Origin: Eulemur rufifrons
Taxonomy: Eukaryota; Chordata; Mammalia; Primates; Lemuridae
Length of the DNA: 64,000 bases
Assembly (NCBI RefSeq): GCF_041146395.1
Contig: NC_090986.1
Location: 39,902,001-39,966,000 of the forward strand
Direction: 5' to 3'
Shown: positions 36,311 through 48,689 of the stretch, piece after piece
Numbering within the stretch: the stretch's first letter is position 1
Layout: every line of letters starts with the position of its first letter
Program-made: the position numbers and the translations under genes
Notes under the pieces: generated by a model
The model's input: the letters and a program-made list of their open reading frames with translations, nothing else
Told to the model about the DNA's origin: nothing
Databases searched by the model: none

Positions 36311-36360
36311 GAAAGATTGCTGATTTCTACACCAATGACTTTGAATTGTAGCTAGAGTTT

Positions 36361-36472
36361 AAAAAAAAGAAAAAAAAGAAAAGGGGAAGGAAGGAAAGAA
36401 GCGGGGGAGGAAGGGGCAGGGGACAGAGAGAGAGAAAGAGAGAGTGAGAGAGAAGGAAAGGAAAAGGAAAGA
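36361..36472. repeat. 112-bp purine tract
   Basis: All A or G except for C at 36402, 36417 and 36424 and T at 36445. It moves from A-rich through (GGAA)n and G-rich to (GA)n. Long purine strands of this kind can form triplex (H-DNA) structures. Confidence 0.9.
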
Positions 36473-36889
36473 TATGGTTTACCAAAAAACATTATATACA
36501 GAATGTCACAAAAAATACATTTATAACCATTTTAACTATGAGATTGATAAACTCAATTTCTAATTTAAAGCAAAAATATTATAACTTTAAGATTAGTCCA
36601 GTTCTTACACTTATGAGCTTAAACACTTGGTGACTCTGTCTTTTTTCCTTTCGTATTTCTCCTCTCTGCTGCTATTCCCTCAAAATATCTTTCGTTCAAA
36701 CCATCTTAGGCACTCAAAATGTGCTGATTAATTGACAACTACAGTATTGATGAATGATGGGGGGAAATAAATACTTACAAATAGGATTAAAATGTCTTAT
36801 TTTCATAAGATTTAATGCGAGACATTGGTTGCCATATAATTTAAGTAGCTATGGGAATCCAGGTTTGAATTACTTATTTTAATAATTAT

Positions 36890-37385
36890 TAAATTACAAG
36901 ACAGTTGGTATGCAAAAAATAAGTGAAAGGAACCTTTCTAGATTAAAACAGGTGAAAGAGATCTAACAATTAAACATTATGTGAGAAACTTGTTTGCATC
37001 CTGTTGTAAACAAACTAACTGCAAAAAGACATTTTTGAGCCAACTGGGGCAATTTGATTATAGACTGTTACTACATGATACCAAGGAATTATTGTCAATT
37101 TGTAAGGTACGATAATGGCTCTATGGTTATATAATACAATTTCTATAACTCTTATTGATGCATACTGAGTTAATTAGGACTAGTTAGAAAATGATATGCT
37201 GTCTGGGATTTGCTTTAAAGCATTTTAGGAGCATTAAAGCATTTAAAGAGAGGCAGGTTATATGTGAAGTAAATAAGCTAAAACCCTGATCATTTTTGGC
37301 TGTACTAGATGATGTATATATGGAAATTCATTATGCTATTCTCTTATGTATGTTTAAAACTTTTATAATAAAAATGTTTTAAATA
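36890..37385 (+). mobile_element. L1M-like 3' UTR, forward
   Basis: Shares an ordered set of phrases with the copies at 48362 (reverse) and 59340 (forward): GTTTGCATCCTGTTG, AACTAACTGCAAAAAGACATTTTTGAG, CAAGGAATTATTGTCAATTT, GTCTGGGATTTGCTTTAAAGC, ACTTTTATAATAAAAATG at the 3' end. I take it for an old L1 3' UTR; the exact family is uncertain. Confidence 0.5.
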
Positions 37386-38295
37386 ATACAAAAGTAATAC
37401 ATAATCAACATATAAGAGTACAAATACTACAAGGCATATATAAGCTAAAATACAAAAGTCCTCCCTCATCACCACCCACAAATCCTACTCTCAAGAGGAA
37501 ACCACTATTAACAATCTGCTGTGTCTGACAATACAGACATTTCTATCTATATATATACCTACTATACATATTTTTTTACCAAAATAGTTTTAACCTTTTC
37601 TTTATTAAAGATATATTTTAGACATTCTTCCATGTCGTTAAATTTAGATCTACCTTATTATTAGTAACTGATACAGAGTATTCCATTGTTTGGGTATTTT
37701 ACATGGATGATCTTATTTTTACATTTCAATGTGAATGAATTGAGTCTGTTCCCAGTTTTTAACTATTACGAGCAATATTATGGAGAATCTTTTTGTACAA
37801 GCCTCTGTACATCTGTGTGACCAGTTTGTAGGACAAAGCCTTAGAAGTAGAACTCAGAGACAGTCTAAGTTGGTGGAGGAGGGTGTTGGCACTACTCTGG
37901 GGCCTAACAGTGCAGTTACTCACCATCAGAGTGACCTTGGGCACATTGTTTAATTCTCTCAACATCAGTTTTTTCTTCTGAAAACAGGATTAATAATACT
38001 CATATTTACTTCATAACATTATTATGAGAATAAATAATACATGTTAAGTGTTCAAAACAGCTTATGACACAGAACGACTATTCAATAAATGTCAGCAGTC
38101 ATTATTATTAATATAGATTGAGTTGATTTACATTCCCACCAATAATAAGAAAATCAATCTTTTTAATATAATGGAGAAAAATCATCTCTTTGTTTCAATT
38201 TCCATTTTCTTAACATTGATGGAGGTTGAACATTTGTATATTTCCTGTTCCCTTGTATATTATTTCTGTATAATGTGAATTAGTGTCTTTTGTCC
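37386..38295 (-). mobile_element. Old L1M, reverse, split by a MIR
   Basis: Reverse L1M 3'-region phrases: AGAGGAAACCACTATTAAC, GACATTCTTCCATGTCGTTAAA, GTATTCCATTGTTTGGGTAT, AGAAGTAGAACTC, then after the MIR, TTACATTCCCACCAATAATAAG and TTTTGTCCATTTTCCC. The MIR at 37862-38110 interrupts it. Confidence 0.55.
37862..38110 (-). repeat. MIR-family SINE, reverse
   Basis: The phrases AGAGTGACCTTGGGCACATTG, CTCTCAACATCAGTTTTTTC, ATGAGAATAAATAATACATG and TATTCAATAAATGTCAGCAG are the reversed MIR in order, near full length. It appears to have inserted into an L1M. Confidence 0.8.
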
Positions 38296-38299
38296 ATTT

Positions 38300-41150
38300 T
38301 CCCACTGAGATATAAACTTAGAGATGGCAGATCCCAGAAAGATGAGCAGCCACCTTCAGGTCCTGAGCAGACCTGAATTTCTAGGTAAGAGAATTTGAAT
38401 ACTTTAGCTTTAATCTGTCCTAAAGAAATTTCAGAGGACTTCCACCTACAGCTATGTGTCAAACCAACACTCTCACTAAGAAGCTACAAAAAAACCTATT
38501 TTAAAAACTCAGTTATTTGAAGATATTAGGGAGCAACCCAGGCGGCCAACATGTAAAGGGTCAAGACCACAGGGAGAAGAGAAGCATATAGATGTGAGCA
38601 TAATGTTCTCCTCCACGTTGCCCCTTGATAAATTTGCCAATTTTTAAGCATCATAGGACCTAGTGGCCACACAGAGCTTTCAGCAAGTTCACAGGAATGA
38701 GAAAATAAAAATTGACGTTCAAGAACCACCAATGTAAACACCTTGGCTTTGAATTAGATCCTAGAAAGACTACATCCTAGGACTGAGAACAAACCAAAAT
38801 ATCCCAGACCTTACATGGACTGAAATTCCATCACAAATCATCTTGCTCATTGATTAAATCAAGGTGAACTACACTTATACTAACTGCCTACCAACAGAAA
38901 AATAAATCCTCTCTAGAAGGAATATAAAATCATACAAATGCCAATAATTTCTTATCCTAATATCCAGCATTTAATCAAAAATTACTAAGCACACCAAGAG
39001 ACAAGACCAAATTACGAAAAACCAGAAGCCAATACAACAACAACAAAAGAGACAGTAGAAATAGATTCACAGATAATCAAATAATGAAGTCATCATTTAT
39101 GGCAAAGAAACAAGAAACATTTCCTCCATATAACAAACATAATACTGACAGCTGACTTGTCATCACAAATTATGAAAGAAAGTAACTTTCATGCTATATT
39201 TCTATGTCCAGAAAAAATAATCAACAAAAATAAAGTTTTGCAAGATGAAAATGTTCTAGAGATTGGTTGCACAACAATGTGACTATACTTAACACTACTG
39301 AACTATACTGTTAAAAAGGGTTAAGATGGTAAATACTATATTATGTGTTTTACCACAATTTGTTTAAAAATGAAGGAGAGAGGAAAAAATTAAGTGAAGG
39401 AAAGGGTGACTTTTGTGGTCTGTAAATTGTAAAGCTTTTTTAAAAAAGTGAAAAAGAAATAAAGAAAAAAAAATTTTTTTTGAGGCAGAGTATTGCTCTG
39501 TTGCCCGGGCTAGAGTGCTGTGGCGTCAAATTAGGTTTGAGGTTGACACAGCAACCTCAAACTCCTGGGCTCAAGCGATCCTCCTGTCTCAGCCTCCAAG
39601 GTTGCTGGGATTACAGGAGCTCGCCACCACACCTGGCTAATTTTTTCTCTTTTTAGTAGAGACGGGGTCTCATTCTTTCTCAGGCTGATCTCGAACTCCT
39701 GACCTCAAGTTATCCTCCCGCCTCAGCCTCCCAGAGTACTAGGATTACAGGCGTGAGCCACCATGTCTGGCCATAAAGAAATTTTAAAACAAATGAAAAC
39801 TGAGAGAATTCATCACTGGTAAACCAGCATTAAAATAAATATTAAAAGTACTTCTTTAGACAGAAGGAAAATAATCCCAGGTAGAAATACAGAAATGCAA
39901 GACAAAATGAAAAGCAACAGAAAGATACCTATAAATAGTTAAAACTGTAGAAAATATGATACTATTAAGGGAGAAGAACTAAAATATAAATATAGGTAAA
40001 AGAAAAAAGGCAGGAGTATAGTATATGTACTCAAAGTGTTCTGATGTCCTGACATTGCTCAGGAAGTGGTAAAACTGAAAGTACTAAGTTTTGCAGTCTA
40101 TTAAGTCAATAATGCCTGTCATAATGTTGATGATAACCACCAGAAACTATTATAAAATAATGTATAATCAGGTATTAATAGAGAAGAAAATAAAAATAAT
40201 CCATCAATTCAAAAGAGTCAATCAAAAAAGTGAAGAAAATAAAAAATAAGGACAAATAGGAAATAAATAATAAGATGATAGATTTAAACCCAAATATATC
40301 AGCAATTTGAATGAAATTCTCCAATTAAAGATAACTATCAGACTGAATTGAAAAATAAAACTCAATATTGCATACAAGAGACACACCTTCAACATAAGGA
40401 CACAGAGTAATTAAAAACAAAATATTGGAAAAGCAGATGCAATGCAAAAACAAAAGAAGGTTGCTATAGCTATAATAATATCAAGAAAAAAAGAAGCATT
40501 ACTGGAGGCAGCAATGAATACTTTATAATGATAAAATGATGAATGCACTAAATTGATTTAATGGTTATAAATTTGCATGCCTCTAATTACATATCCTCAA
40601 AGTACTTGAAGCAAAAATTGACAGAATCATAGGATAAATGGGTCATGATAATTAGATTTGAAGATCTGAATACATCTATCTCAGTGAAGGAAAGAAGCAG
40701 CAAAAAAAAAAATAAGATTTAGAAGATTTTAACATGATTAATGAGCCTCATTTAACTGCTGTATATAATACTATAGCATATAGGTTTTTTCAAGTGCACA
40801 CAAACCATTTGCCAAAATTGATAAAGTTGGACCATAAATCAAGTCTCAACAAATTTCAAGGCATTGAAATCATTAATCTTATGAAATTAGGCTAGAAATA
40901 ATAAAAATAACTAGAAAAGGTCAAATGTTTGAATAAAAGCAATACACTTCTAAATCACCCATTGGTCAAAGAATCATTCACAATAAAAATTTTGAGCTCA
41001 ATTATAACAGAAAATATGGCATATCAAAAAGCATGAGATGCAACTAAAACTGTGCTCACAGTTAAATTTAGGGCCCAAAATGCTGATATTAGGGAAACAA
41101 AGGGCAACTATTCAATGATCTAAGTATCTATCTCAATAAATAAACATACA
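38300..41150 (+). mobile_element. L1M/HAL1-like element, forward, split by an Alu
   Basis: A long, decayed element. Phrases: CAGCATTTAATCAAAAATTAC, CACACCAAGAGACAAGACCAA, GATTCACAGATAATCAAATAATG, GAATTCATCACTGGTAAACCAGC, ACAGAAGGAAAATAATCCCAGG, GACACACCTTCAACATAAGGA, GTTAAATTTAGGGCCCAAAATG. The layout (5' part, ORF1, then endonuclease-like sequence) suits an old L1 or a half-L1 (HAL1). No open frame survives. The first 500 bp is assigned weakly. An Alu is inserted at 39474. Confidence 0.55.
39474..39772 (-). mobile_element. Strepsirrhine Alu, reverse, with local inverted copy
   Basis: Reverse Alu with T-run, TTGCTCTGTTGCCCGGGCTAG, and 5' end GAGCCACCATGTCTGGCC. The flank ATAAAGAAATTTT is repeated on both sides (about 39459 and 39773), with an A/T expansion in the first copy. 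Inside, near 39530-39561, the usual GTCAGCCTAGCTCACAGCAACC wording is replaced by sequence containing TTTGAGGTTG, the reverse complement of CAACCTCAAA six bases later. Confidence 0.9.
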
Positions 41151-43190
41151 CTTTTGATTTTCAGTATGTAGGTTCTACTTCAATTTTTTTTTTTTTTGGA
41201 AAAAGAAACTCCCCAAGGTCCAGTCTCGGGTTCTACAAGTATTGAAAGGATCTCTCAAGTCTGTAAATGTGCTTGATTCAGAGGCAGCTCGTGCTCCACC
41301 TTAACATATATTTAAAATCCTGTGCATACTCGGACTTCCCAGGGGTTTTTGTTTGCTTTTTCCATTTTATATATACCTTAAAGTCAGATTAGTCCTTTTA
41401 GAACCACCCTGCTGCAGGAAAGAATACCCAAACACTCAGTGGTTCAGACTCACCCTTCCAGAAACAGTCAGACACAAGCCTCTGGGCCAACAGAAAAAAC
41501 CAGTTACTCTCCAGGCATTCATCTCACCACACCCAGAAAGCAAGAAATATCTGTTCAGCATATACATTATCACACTGGCCTCAAAACAAGATTTGCTAAG
41601 TATGAGATTACGTAGGTAGTATCTACAAAAAGTTTCTGACCTCTTTTCATAACATAAGAAAATACAAAGTTAAAAGTCATCAGCTTCAAGTTTTAGATTA
41701 TCTAAGCAACAAGTGTTTCATTACGGCAATCCTACTGCAATTGACGCTACTATTGTACCTTATTCATGAAACTAAATGTTTTGAGAAAACAATGAATTCA
41801 GTATTTTGGTTCTAGAACTTAACAACTAAGGTATCTGAAAGAGAATTTTCAAAATATACATGTGAATTTTCATCTGAAAAAGTATTTTGGGCACGGGCAT
41901 ATGTATATTAGCAAAAGATATTCAAATTTATTCTCTGCCCCCCCAATAGGTTTAGATTATCTGTGAGCACTAATTACAAAGACTTAATTGAAAACATCAG
42001 ATTAACATTGTATCAGTATAAGTCCTAGCCACACTAAGCATTCAACAGCTTTAAATTTTTCTTGCTTCTTTTGTAACACTAGTATGACACTGGTATATTT
42101 ATATAGTTTTGTTAAATAAAAATGTAGGAAACTGCTTCTTCTTTGAAATTACTTCATTTCTAATGTTCTCCTACTTATGGAAATATTATTTGAAATAAAA
42201 CTCTTGAGAAATCAAAAGTCCACTGCTCCCCAGTGAGTGTAAACAATGCATTTCCTTAAGCATGGAGAGACAAAGAAACGTCACCCTGCCCTGTACCTAG
42301 GTTTCTGTGGGAGCAGGTCACTTCTGCTGCCATTAAAATCAGTTCTTTTTCTCTAGTCAGGACTGGAAAATCAGAAGGAAAAAAAGTCTCTGCTCTAGCC
42401 ATTTGTTCTTGGATGTTCCCAAGGCCTCACTCAATGTCCCACTGCCCTGTGAGTGATTTTGAGAGGAGGATACTCCCTCCCACAAAAACAAAGAGATTCT
42501 TTCTGGAAGTTTGCAACAGACTAGCAAGCAGGGAGGATGACTGAACAGGAGAAGCTTGGAGCAGATATTTAATCCCAGATATTAATAACTGTAGAAGGGA
42601 AGATCTGCGCCCTTTTTGTAATACTTGTGCATTGGGCACCACCCTTCTGTTGAAAGATAGTAAGTATCTTGCAAATCTTTCTCCACCTCCCTCCATTTCC
42701 TCACTTCTCATCTCCTTTGCACATTTAAACTATTAGAATAGGCACCTGCTCCTATGCTCACTCCTACTGCTTCTACTAATCTTGATTTTGATGGCTTTCG
42801 GTCTGAATTCTGCACTCATTTTTTTAAAGCATTCTTGGAAATTACCAATACCTTTTTCTCAGTCAAAGCTGAAAATCTCTTTTAGAGCAATTACCTCTCA
42901 AAAAAGTGCTACCTATTTCAGTGTTCAAAATATGTTGAATTATGAAATCAAATATCTAGCGATTTGCAACTATAGCCCTTAAATACAGATAGGGAAAAGA
43001 ATTCTCAACGCTATTTAATGCATTAAGACATTATTAAAATCAGCCCTAAATGACAAAATTCTATTAGTTTTTTGATTTATTTGTCAATTTTCATTAAAGT
43101 GTCTCTAATACCAAGGTAACTCATTCTGAGTAAAAGGTATATCTCAGAAGGGAAAAAAACACTTTTTTTCAAAAGCTAGACAAAGAGTAA
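41151..43190. other. No recognised element
   Basis: About 2 kb unassigned. A T-run of 15 is at about 41184-41198. Open frames of 88 and 94 residues (41353-41616 plus, 42427-42711 minus) have no recognisable domain. Confidence 0.4.
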
Positions 43191-43194
43191 CTCA

Positions 43195-43335
43195 AATAAT
43201 AACATCTTATGTTTGGATACCATTCTAGTGACGTTTCATTTTCATATGCTTTCTGTAATTTAATCTTTCAAATAACCAACATGAGGTGGGCACAGCGAGG
43301 CATCATTACTTGCATTTTAGCACCAGAACCATCAG
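43195..43335 (+). repeat. MIR-family SINE
   Basis: CTTATGTTTGGATACCATTC, GCTTTCTGTAATTTAATC, AACATGAGGTGGGCACAGCG, TCATTACTTGCATTTTAGC fit the 5' half of MIR, forward. Confidence 0.5.
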
Positions 43336-43994
43336 AATAATGTGACTAACACAGCATTCTAGTACTTTCACTATAACACACTTTGCTTTTTCAAGCATTC
43401 ATAACAACTCAAATATTCATAGCAACAATCCAATCACCACAGATAATATCTAAGCAGCACTAAAAAAATGACATTTTCATTTTCTATAACATCCTTAAAC
43501 CAGAAAAGGGGATGTTAAATGTGGATTCAGCCCCCTAAAATGTAGGACTTACAGGATATGTCCTACAGGGAGGGAAAACCCCAAAGATTGTTATAAGTGC
43601 ATGTCCCAGAGTCTGCTATTTATTTAGACAGGCATGAGTACATACCCTTCTGCTAAGGGGAAGGCTTAAGGAAAGAATAATCATGACCTTACCAAGATAT
43701 TCCAGTTTGTGACCCCATTCCAAAGACTCGAGTGGGAGGAGTGTTAAAATCTCAGCATGTAGGTTTATGTGCAACAAAGAAGAAATTTGTACTCTCCTTC
43801 TCCACCCCATCCCCTCCTACCCCCCGGCCATTTGAGAGAGAGTTTGGACTCTATTTTGTGGTGAGAAGACAGTAATTCGAGCAAGGGTAAGCTTGCCTAG
43901 GTAAGGGCCCAAAGACGATTAAGAAAGCCACTACTGTCCATGATTGGAGCTGGTCTGAGATACCTAAAGTGAGTGGTTGAGTTTCTTACCACAG
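43336..43994. other. No recognised element
   Basis: No gene seen. An 8-bp dyad TGTAGGAC/GTCCTACA lies at about 43541-43567. Confidence 0.4.
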
Positions 43995-44569
43995 TGAGAT
44001 AGGGAAAACGGCAGGTCCTCCTTGATAAGTCATAGACCCGAACCGAGTCATAAGACCTGAACCAAAGTCTCTGATAAGACAGGAAGCGGTGGAGAAGCCA
44101 GGCAAAACCAGCCAAAACCAAGATGGCCACGAAAAATGATCTCAGGTTACAATCGCTGCTTATTATATCCTGTTTATAATGTATTAGCATACTAAAAGAA
44201 ACTCCCAACAGCGTCATGACAGTTTACAAATGCCATATATGACTTAGAAAGGGGAGGGACCCTCAGTTCCAGAAACTCCTCACCCCTTTCCCAGAAATCT
44301 TATGAAAAATCCTCCCGCTGCTTAACATAAATTAAATAGAAAGTATAAAATAAGACCCTGGAAACTCACAAAGGACGATTCTCTGTTGTTCTGAGATATA
44401 GCTGCTGCTCTGCCTATGAAGCAAACTTTCCTTCTCTTTCTTTGATACTTCAATAAACTTGCTTTTGTTTACTCTGTTGGTTCGCTCTTGAATTCTTTCT
44501 TACAGGAAGCCAAGAACCCACTTGGCCTTCAGGCTGGAGTCCAGTTTTGGGGGCCACTTTCCTGTATCA
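43995..44569 (+). mobile_element. Solitary class I-type endogenous retroviral LTR
   Basis: Starts TGAGATAGGGAAAACGG and ends TTTCCTGTATCA. It holds a TATA-like GTATAAAATAAG at 44343-44354 and a polyadenylation signal AATAAA at 44452-44457, followed by the U5 phrase CTCTGTTGGTTCGCTCTTGAATTC, typical of gammaretrovirus-like LTRs. Flanks ACAG (43991-43994) and ATAG (44570-44573) agree at 3 of 4 positions. No internal viral genes adjoin it, so it is a recombined solo LTR. The U3/R/U5 order looks complete. The 106-residue minus frame at 43897-44217 overlaps it and is spurious. Confidence 0.7.
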
Positions 44570-44607
44570 ATAGCAGAGAAATCATGACATACAAGATTCT
44601 CCTATAA

Positions 44608-44944
44608 GGCCGGGCGTGGCGTCTCACGCCTGTAATCCTAGCACTCTGGGAGGCCGAGGCGGGTGGATCACTCGAGGTCAGGAGTTCGAGACCAGCCTGA
44701 GCAAGAGCGAGACCCCGTCTCTACTAAAAATAGAAAGAAATTATCTGGCCAACTAAAAAATATACATAGAAAAAATTAGCCGGGCCTGGTGGCGCATGCC
44801 TGTAGTCCCAGCTACTCGGGAGGCTGAGGGAGGATCGCTTAAGCCCAGGAGTTTGAGGTTGCTGTGAGCTAGGCTGACGCCACGGCACTCTAGCCCAGGC
44901 AACAGAGTGAGACTCTGTCTCAAAAAAAAAAAAAAAAAAAAAAG
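44608..44944 (+). mobile_element. Young lemur-type Alu, forward
   Basis: Begins GGCCGGGCGTGGCGTCTCAC, with AGCAAGAGCGAGACCCCGTC and the linker GAAATTATCTGGCCAACTAA, right arm GCTGACGCCACGGCACTCTAG and a long pure A tail. An 11-bp target duplication GATTCTCCTAT is at 44595-44605 and 44945-44955. The long uninterrupted tail suggests recent insertion. Confidence 0.95.
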
Positions 44945-45074
44945 GATTCTCCTATGGCTCTCCAGCCCCAGAAACCCTGAAATTCTGAAGTTTCCTCAAC
45001 GCATCATACCCTTGACTCACAGGATTTGCACAAACCTCATTTTAGAACAATCCCCCCCCCCATTATCTACCTAC

Positions 45075-45345
45075 CTCCTACTCACCCTTTTTGACGCAGC
45101 TCAGTCATCACTTCCTCCAGAAAGTCATTTTTTATGGTCTGTGCTCCCTACCATCACCTTGCATGCTTCTGTAGAGCCCTGTGCTTATCCTTATCCTATT
45201 TCTTACCACACTTGATTATAATCAGCTTGTTTGCTTTATCCAAAGGTCTCTAAATTGTTCAAGGGCAGGGGCTGTTGTCTTATTATCTTTGTATTCCCGA
45301 GAACCTAGCATAGAACCTCCACATAATATACACTGAATGAATGAA
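45075..45345 (+). repeat. L2 LINE 3' end
   Basis: Ordered L2 phrases: CAGTCATCACTTCCTCCAGAAAG, TCTAAATTGTTCAAGGGCAGGGG, TATTCCCGAGAACCTAGCATAG, ATACACTGAATGAATGAA. A 10-base C run at 45052-45061 precedes it and a short (GAAG)n at about 45346-45362 follows it. Confidence 0.75.
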
Positions 45346-45369
45346 AGAAGGAAGGAAGGAAGGCAGGCT

Positions 45370-46900
45370 CTGATTTCATCCCAGAACTTCTGGTATCTCT
45401 GGCCCTTCTATTTGATATAATAGTATAGCCAAGCCTCCTCTCTTAGTTACTGGACTTTTAGCTCTACTCTTGCTTATACTTTCCCTGTACTTGGCTGGGA
45501 GGCTCTTCAGCAACATAAGCCTGGTGGTACCTACAAGTAAAAAGAACTTTGTCCTCCAGCCAAAGGAGAGGATATAAACAGCCCCATTCTTTCTCTAGAT
45601 GCTCCTGACATCACAACCATCACCAGGCATAGCCCCACCCAATCCCAGAACAAACTGGATTATAGTTTAGTGGGTTATTAGTAGCTCCCTCTCCACCTGG
45701 TCAAACACTCATTGTCTGCTGCTTGGTTTCGCCACAGTTATCCCACCTACCCTGAGCTGCAAATATGCCTGAATCACCCTTCTGTTTATGTTTGCCTTTC
45801 TCAGTCTATCATCATGCCAAACTTTTCTCCTGCTTTCCTGTATTACCAATCAGGTGGCCTTCCCTGTTAACCAGCTGTTCTTGAAATCCAACGTGGCCTA
45901 GCATTCCAGACTCCACCTCATGCTACCTGCTTCTCTTGGATTCTCCTCCAGCTCTGCCCTTCAATTTCTACACCTCCTTTTGAACTTGGTTCAGGACAGC
46001 CTGTTCTGTCCTAGGACCAGAGCCTGTACTTTGCCTGGGTGGTTTTTCAGCCCACACTCACTCATGTTTGCCTTTTTTATTCTAAATTCAACTTTCAGAA
46101 GCATGTTTCCCATTGAAGATAAGAATAATCAAACTGAAGAGCAACATGACATTATACATTTCTAAGATAGTTAAATTGCTTCTAAATGTTCTCCTTAGGG
46201 TCATTAAAAATTATTTTTTATAGATCCTGCCAATAACATTGATAGAATAGTTGACTAACCACTTGGACAGGCACTGTGAATCAAGCCAAAATTAATAGCT
46301 GGAGAGTTTTCTCTATTAACTTTCATGTGATCACCCTGTGGCCATTGCATTTCATGGCGTATCCATTTTTACAAGTCTATTTATGAGTACAAAAAAGTAG
46401 CCACTACTGCTTTGGCTTGCCAGCTTGGACTGACTGCTGCTATTTTAACCACATTTCCCTTTAAAAAGAGCAAGGCCAACAGTTCCAAATTCCTGAGGGA
46501 GCCGTAACTGTACTGAGAAAACTGAATGACACATGGTTTAGAAATTTGTTACTATTTATGCCACTATCAGCTTGATCTTTTCAAAAATTGTCCAGAGTGA
46601 TCTCTTAAGGCCTAAAGTACCCCTACCCTCAAGGGTGACTGATCTCAGGAGTGGAAAACTATCCTGGAGAAGAGTCTGGACAACCAGACACCAAGAACCC
46701 AATACATTCAAAAAGGAAAGTCTCAGAGCTCAGCCAGTGTTCCCCCAACAGACCAAGAACATCATTTTCCCTTAAGCACTGGTAGTGAAAATGACTACAG
46801 CCTGCCATAGGGCTAGAATAAGACTTGACAACTTAAGAACTCAAAGACTTACCTAAGAATCACTTTTGGAGGAATGGAAAAAGTCCAATCTGTATGAATA
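45370..46900. other. No recognised element, moderately GC-rich
   Basis: C/T-rich around 45460-46040. GGAGAGGATATAAACAGCCCC at about 45565 looks like a TATA-containing promoter or LTR fragment, but I find no LTR ends. No coding signature. Confidence 0.4.
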
Positions 46901-46904
46901 GCCG

Positions 46905-47110
46905 TGTGAACCTTGGAATCAGACTGAATTAAGTCTCTGTCATTTATAAACTATCCTCTGGACAAATTACCTAACCTCTCTGAGCTGCATGCATGTTCCT
47001 CATCTGTAAAATGCAAATAATAACAACTACTTTGTCCTACAGTTATAAGAATTAGGAATAAGGAATACAAAATATCTGGCAGACTTAAATACTTTCAAAA
47101 ATTATTATTA
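46905..47110 (-). repeat. MIR-family SINE, reverse
   Basis: GTGAACCTTGGAATCAGACTG, AAATTACCTAACCTCTCTGAG, TTCCTCATCTGTAAAATGCA, TAACAACTAC is the reversed MIR in order, well preserved. Confidence 0.85.
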
Positions 47111-48045
47111 CAAATGATTCAATATAGGGTGTGTGTGAATAATGATTAAGGAATACAAACTTTGTCCCTTCTACAATTTACAGCCCCATGAATCCCAGAA
47201 GTTATGGTATCAATTTGTATCCTAAAGAAAATTGGGATGTTAAATAGAATTGATAATAGGACTTCCCACAGGAATGAGGGCAGAGTTGGGAGACCCAAAA
47301 AGAGATGCTGAGTCCCCCAAATGCCAAGAATAGAGGGAAGCCATTACCACCCTAAGTCTAAGCCCAGTGACAACTAGAGCCTAGAAAGATCATTCATTCT
47401 ACACAAACATCCCTGGTGTAAAGATGACAGCTCAGACTATCAAAGTGTGATGTCATCAAATATAACTACCATATTATCCTTGCTCAATAATCAGATGGCT
47501 GATTACTATTTCGTTTTTCCATTTAGGTTGCCTGTAAGACCAGAAGTTGCTGGCCAGTGAATACAACAGTTTACACTGCTCGTTGAAAATTAATGAATTG
47601 GAAGTGAGTGTAAATAAATATTCACATGATCAAATAACCAACACAAGCATTACTGCTCCAAATGTGTGTTAAACCTGGCAGAATATGGTGGCACCATTGT
47701 CTGGATATTGTACCTCTATTAATCAGGTTACCTATTTTTGCCACCAAATAGCCTACAACTAAAATTCCTAGGTCTTTTTACTCATGATATGCTGCTAAGA
47801 TATGCTTTCTTATAGTGGATTTTTTAACTTAAAATTTTATATTTTACCTTTATCCCTGTTAAAATAGTTTTATTCCAGCACTTCAACACATTGAGATATT
47901 TCTACATTCAATTTAAATTAGAAGTGATTTATGTTATCTATAAATTTGATAGGCATGTCTTTTTATGTTTTTTTCTAATAACCTTTTTTTTGCCAATAAA
48001 AAGGTTGAATGCAATAGGGTAAAAAACAGAGCCATTTGTTTGCAT
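47111..48045. other. No recognised element
   Basis: Unassigned AT-rich sequence. No gene seen. Confidence 0.4.
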
Positions 48046-48047
48046 TC

Positions 48048-48330
48048 ATTTAAAAAAATTATTGAATACCTAATAGGTGTTAGGGTCTATATTAATTGTT
48101 GGTGATGCAGACCATGCAGAAAGAAGTAAAAAAATTTGGGCTAGTGATAAATTTTACAAATAAGCAAAATACAATAAAAAACTAGTGGCTGGGTAGGGTA
48201 CAGGTAACTTTAGATAAGGGGAGTAGTGGGTCCTTAGCCCTCAACGATGATAATAAGACTGCCCTATGCACACTTGATGGAAAAGTGTTCTGAGAAGAAG
48301 GAATTAGGAAGTGCAAAGGCCTTAAGACTG
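48048..48330 (-). repeat. L2 LINE 3' region, reverse
   Basis: The phrases ATTGAATACCTAATAGGTGTTAGG, GGTGATGCAGACCATGCAG, TTCTGAGAAGAAGGAATTAGG and GTGCAAAGGCCTTAAGACTGG follow the reversed L2 3' region. Confidence 0.6.
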
Positions 48331-48361
48331 GAAAAATTTATAGTATCCATACTTAAAGTAA

Positions 48362-48650
48362 GTTAACTTTTATTATGGAAATTTTTAAACATATAAAAGT
48401 AGAGAAAAAGTTCAATAACCCCAATGTACCTATCACCCAGCTTTGATAATTATCAATATTCTATTATTTTTGTTTTATCTACTCTGTACCCCAAAATTTG
48501 TTTCCTGGGGTATTTTAAAATAAATGCCAAATATCATACCATTTTTCCTTATAAATGTTTCAGTATATATATTTATTAAATAAGGAATTTTTTAAACCAG
48601 AATTACAATATCATTGCCATATCTAATAAAGTAACAATAATTTCTTACTA
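48362..48650 (-). mobile_element. L1M-like 3' UTR, reverse
   Basis: Reverse copy of the family also seen at 36890 and 59340: ACTTTTATTATGGAAATTTTT, CCCCAATGTACCTATCACCCAGC, AAATAAATGCCAAATATCAT. The best matching parts are the last 250 bases of that family. Confidence 0.55.
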
Positions 48651-48689
48651 TTGGAAGCTATTGGTGTGTGTGTGTATAGTTCTATAAGA

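Noticed and set aside
43897..44217. 106-codon minus-strand open frame as a membrane protein
   Set aside because: It overlaps the solo LTR in antisense and has no conserved context.
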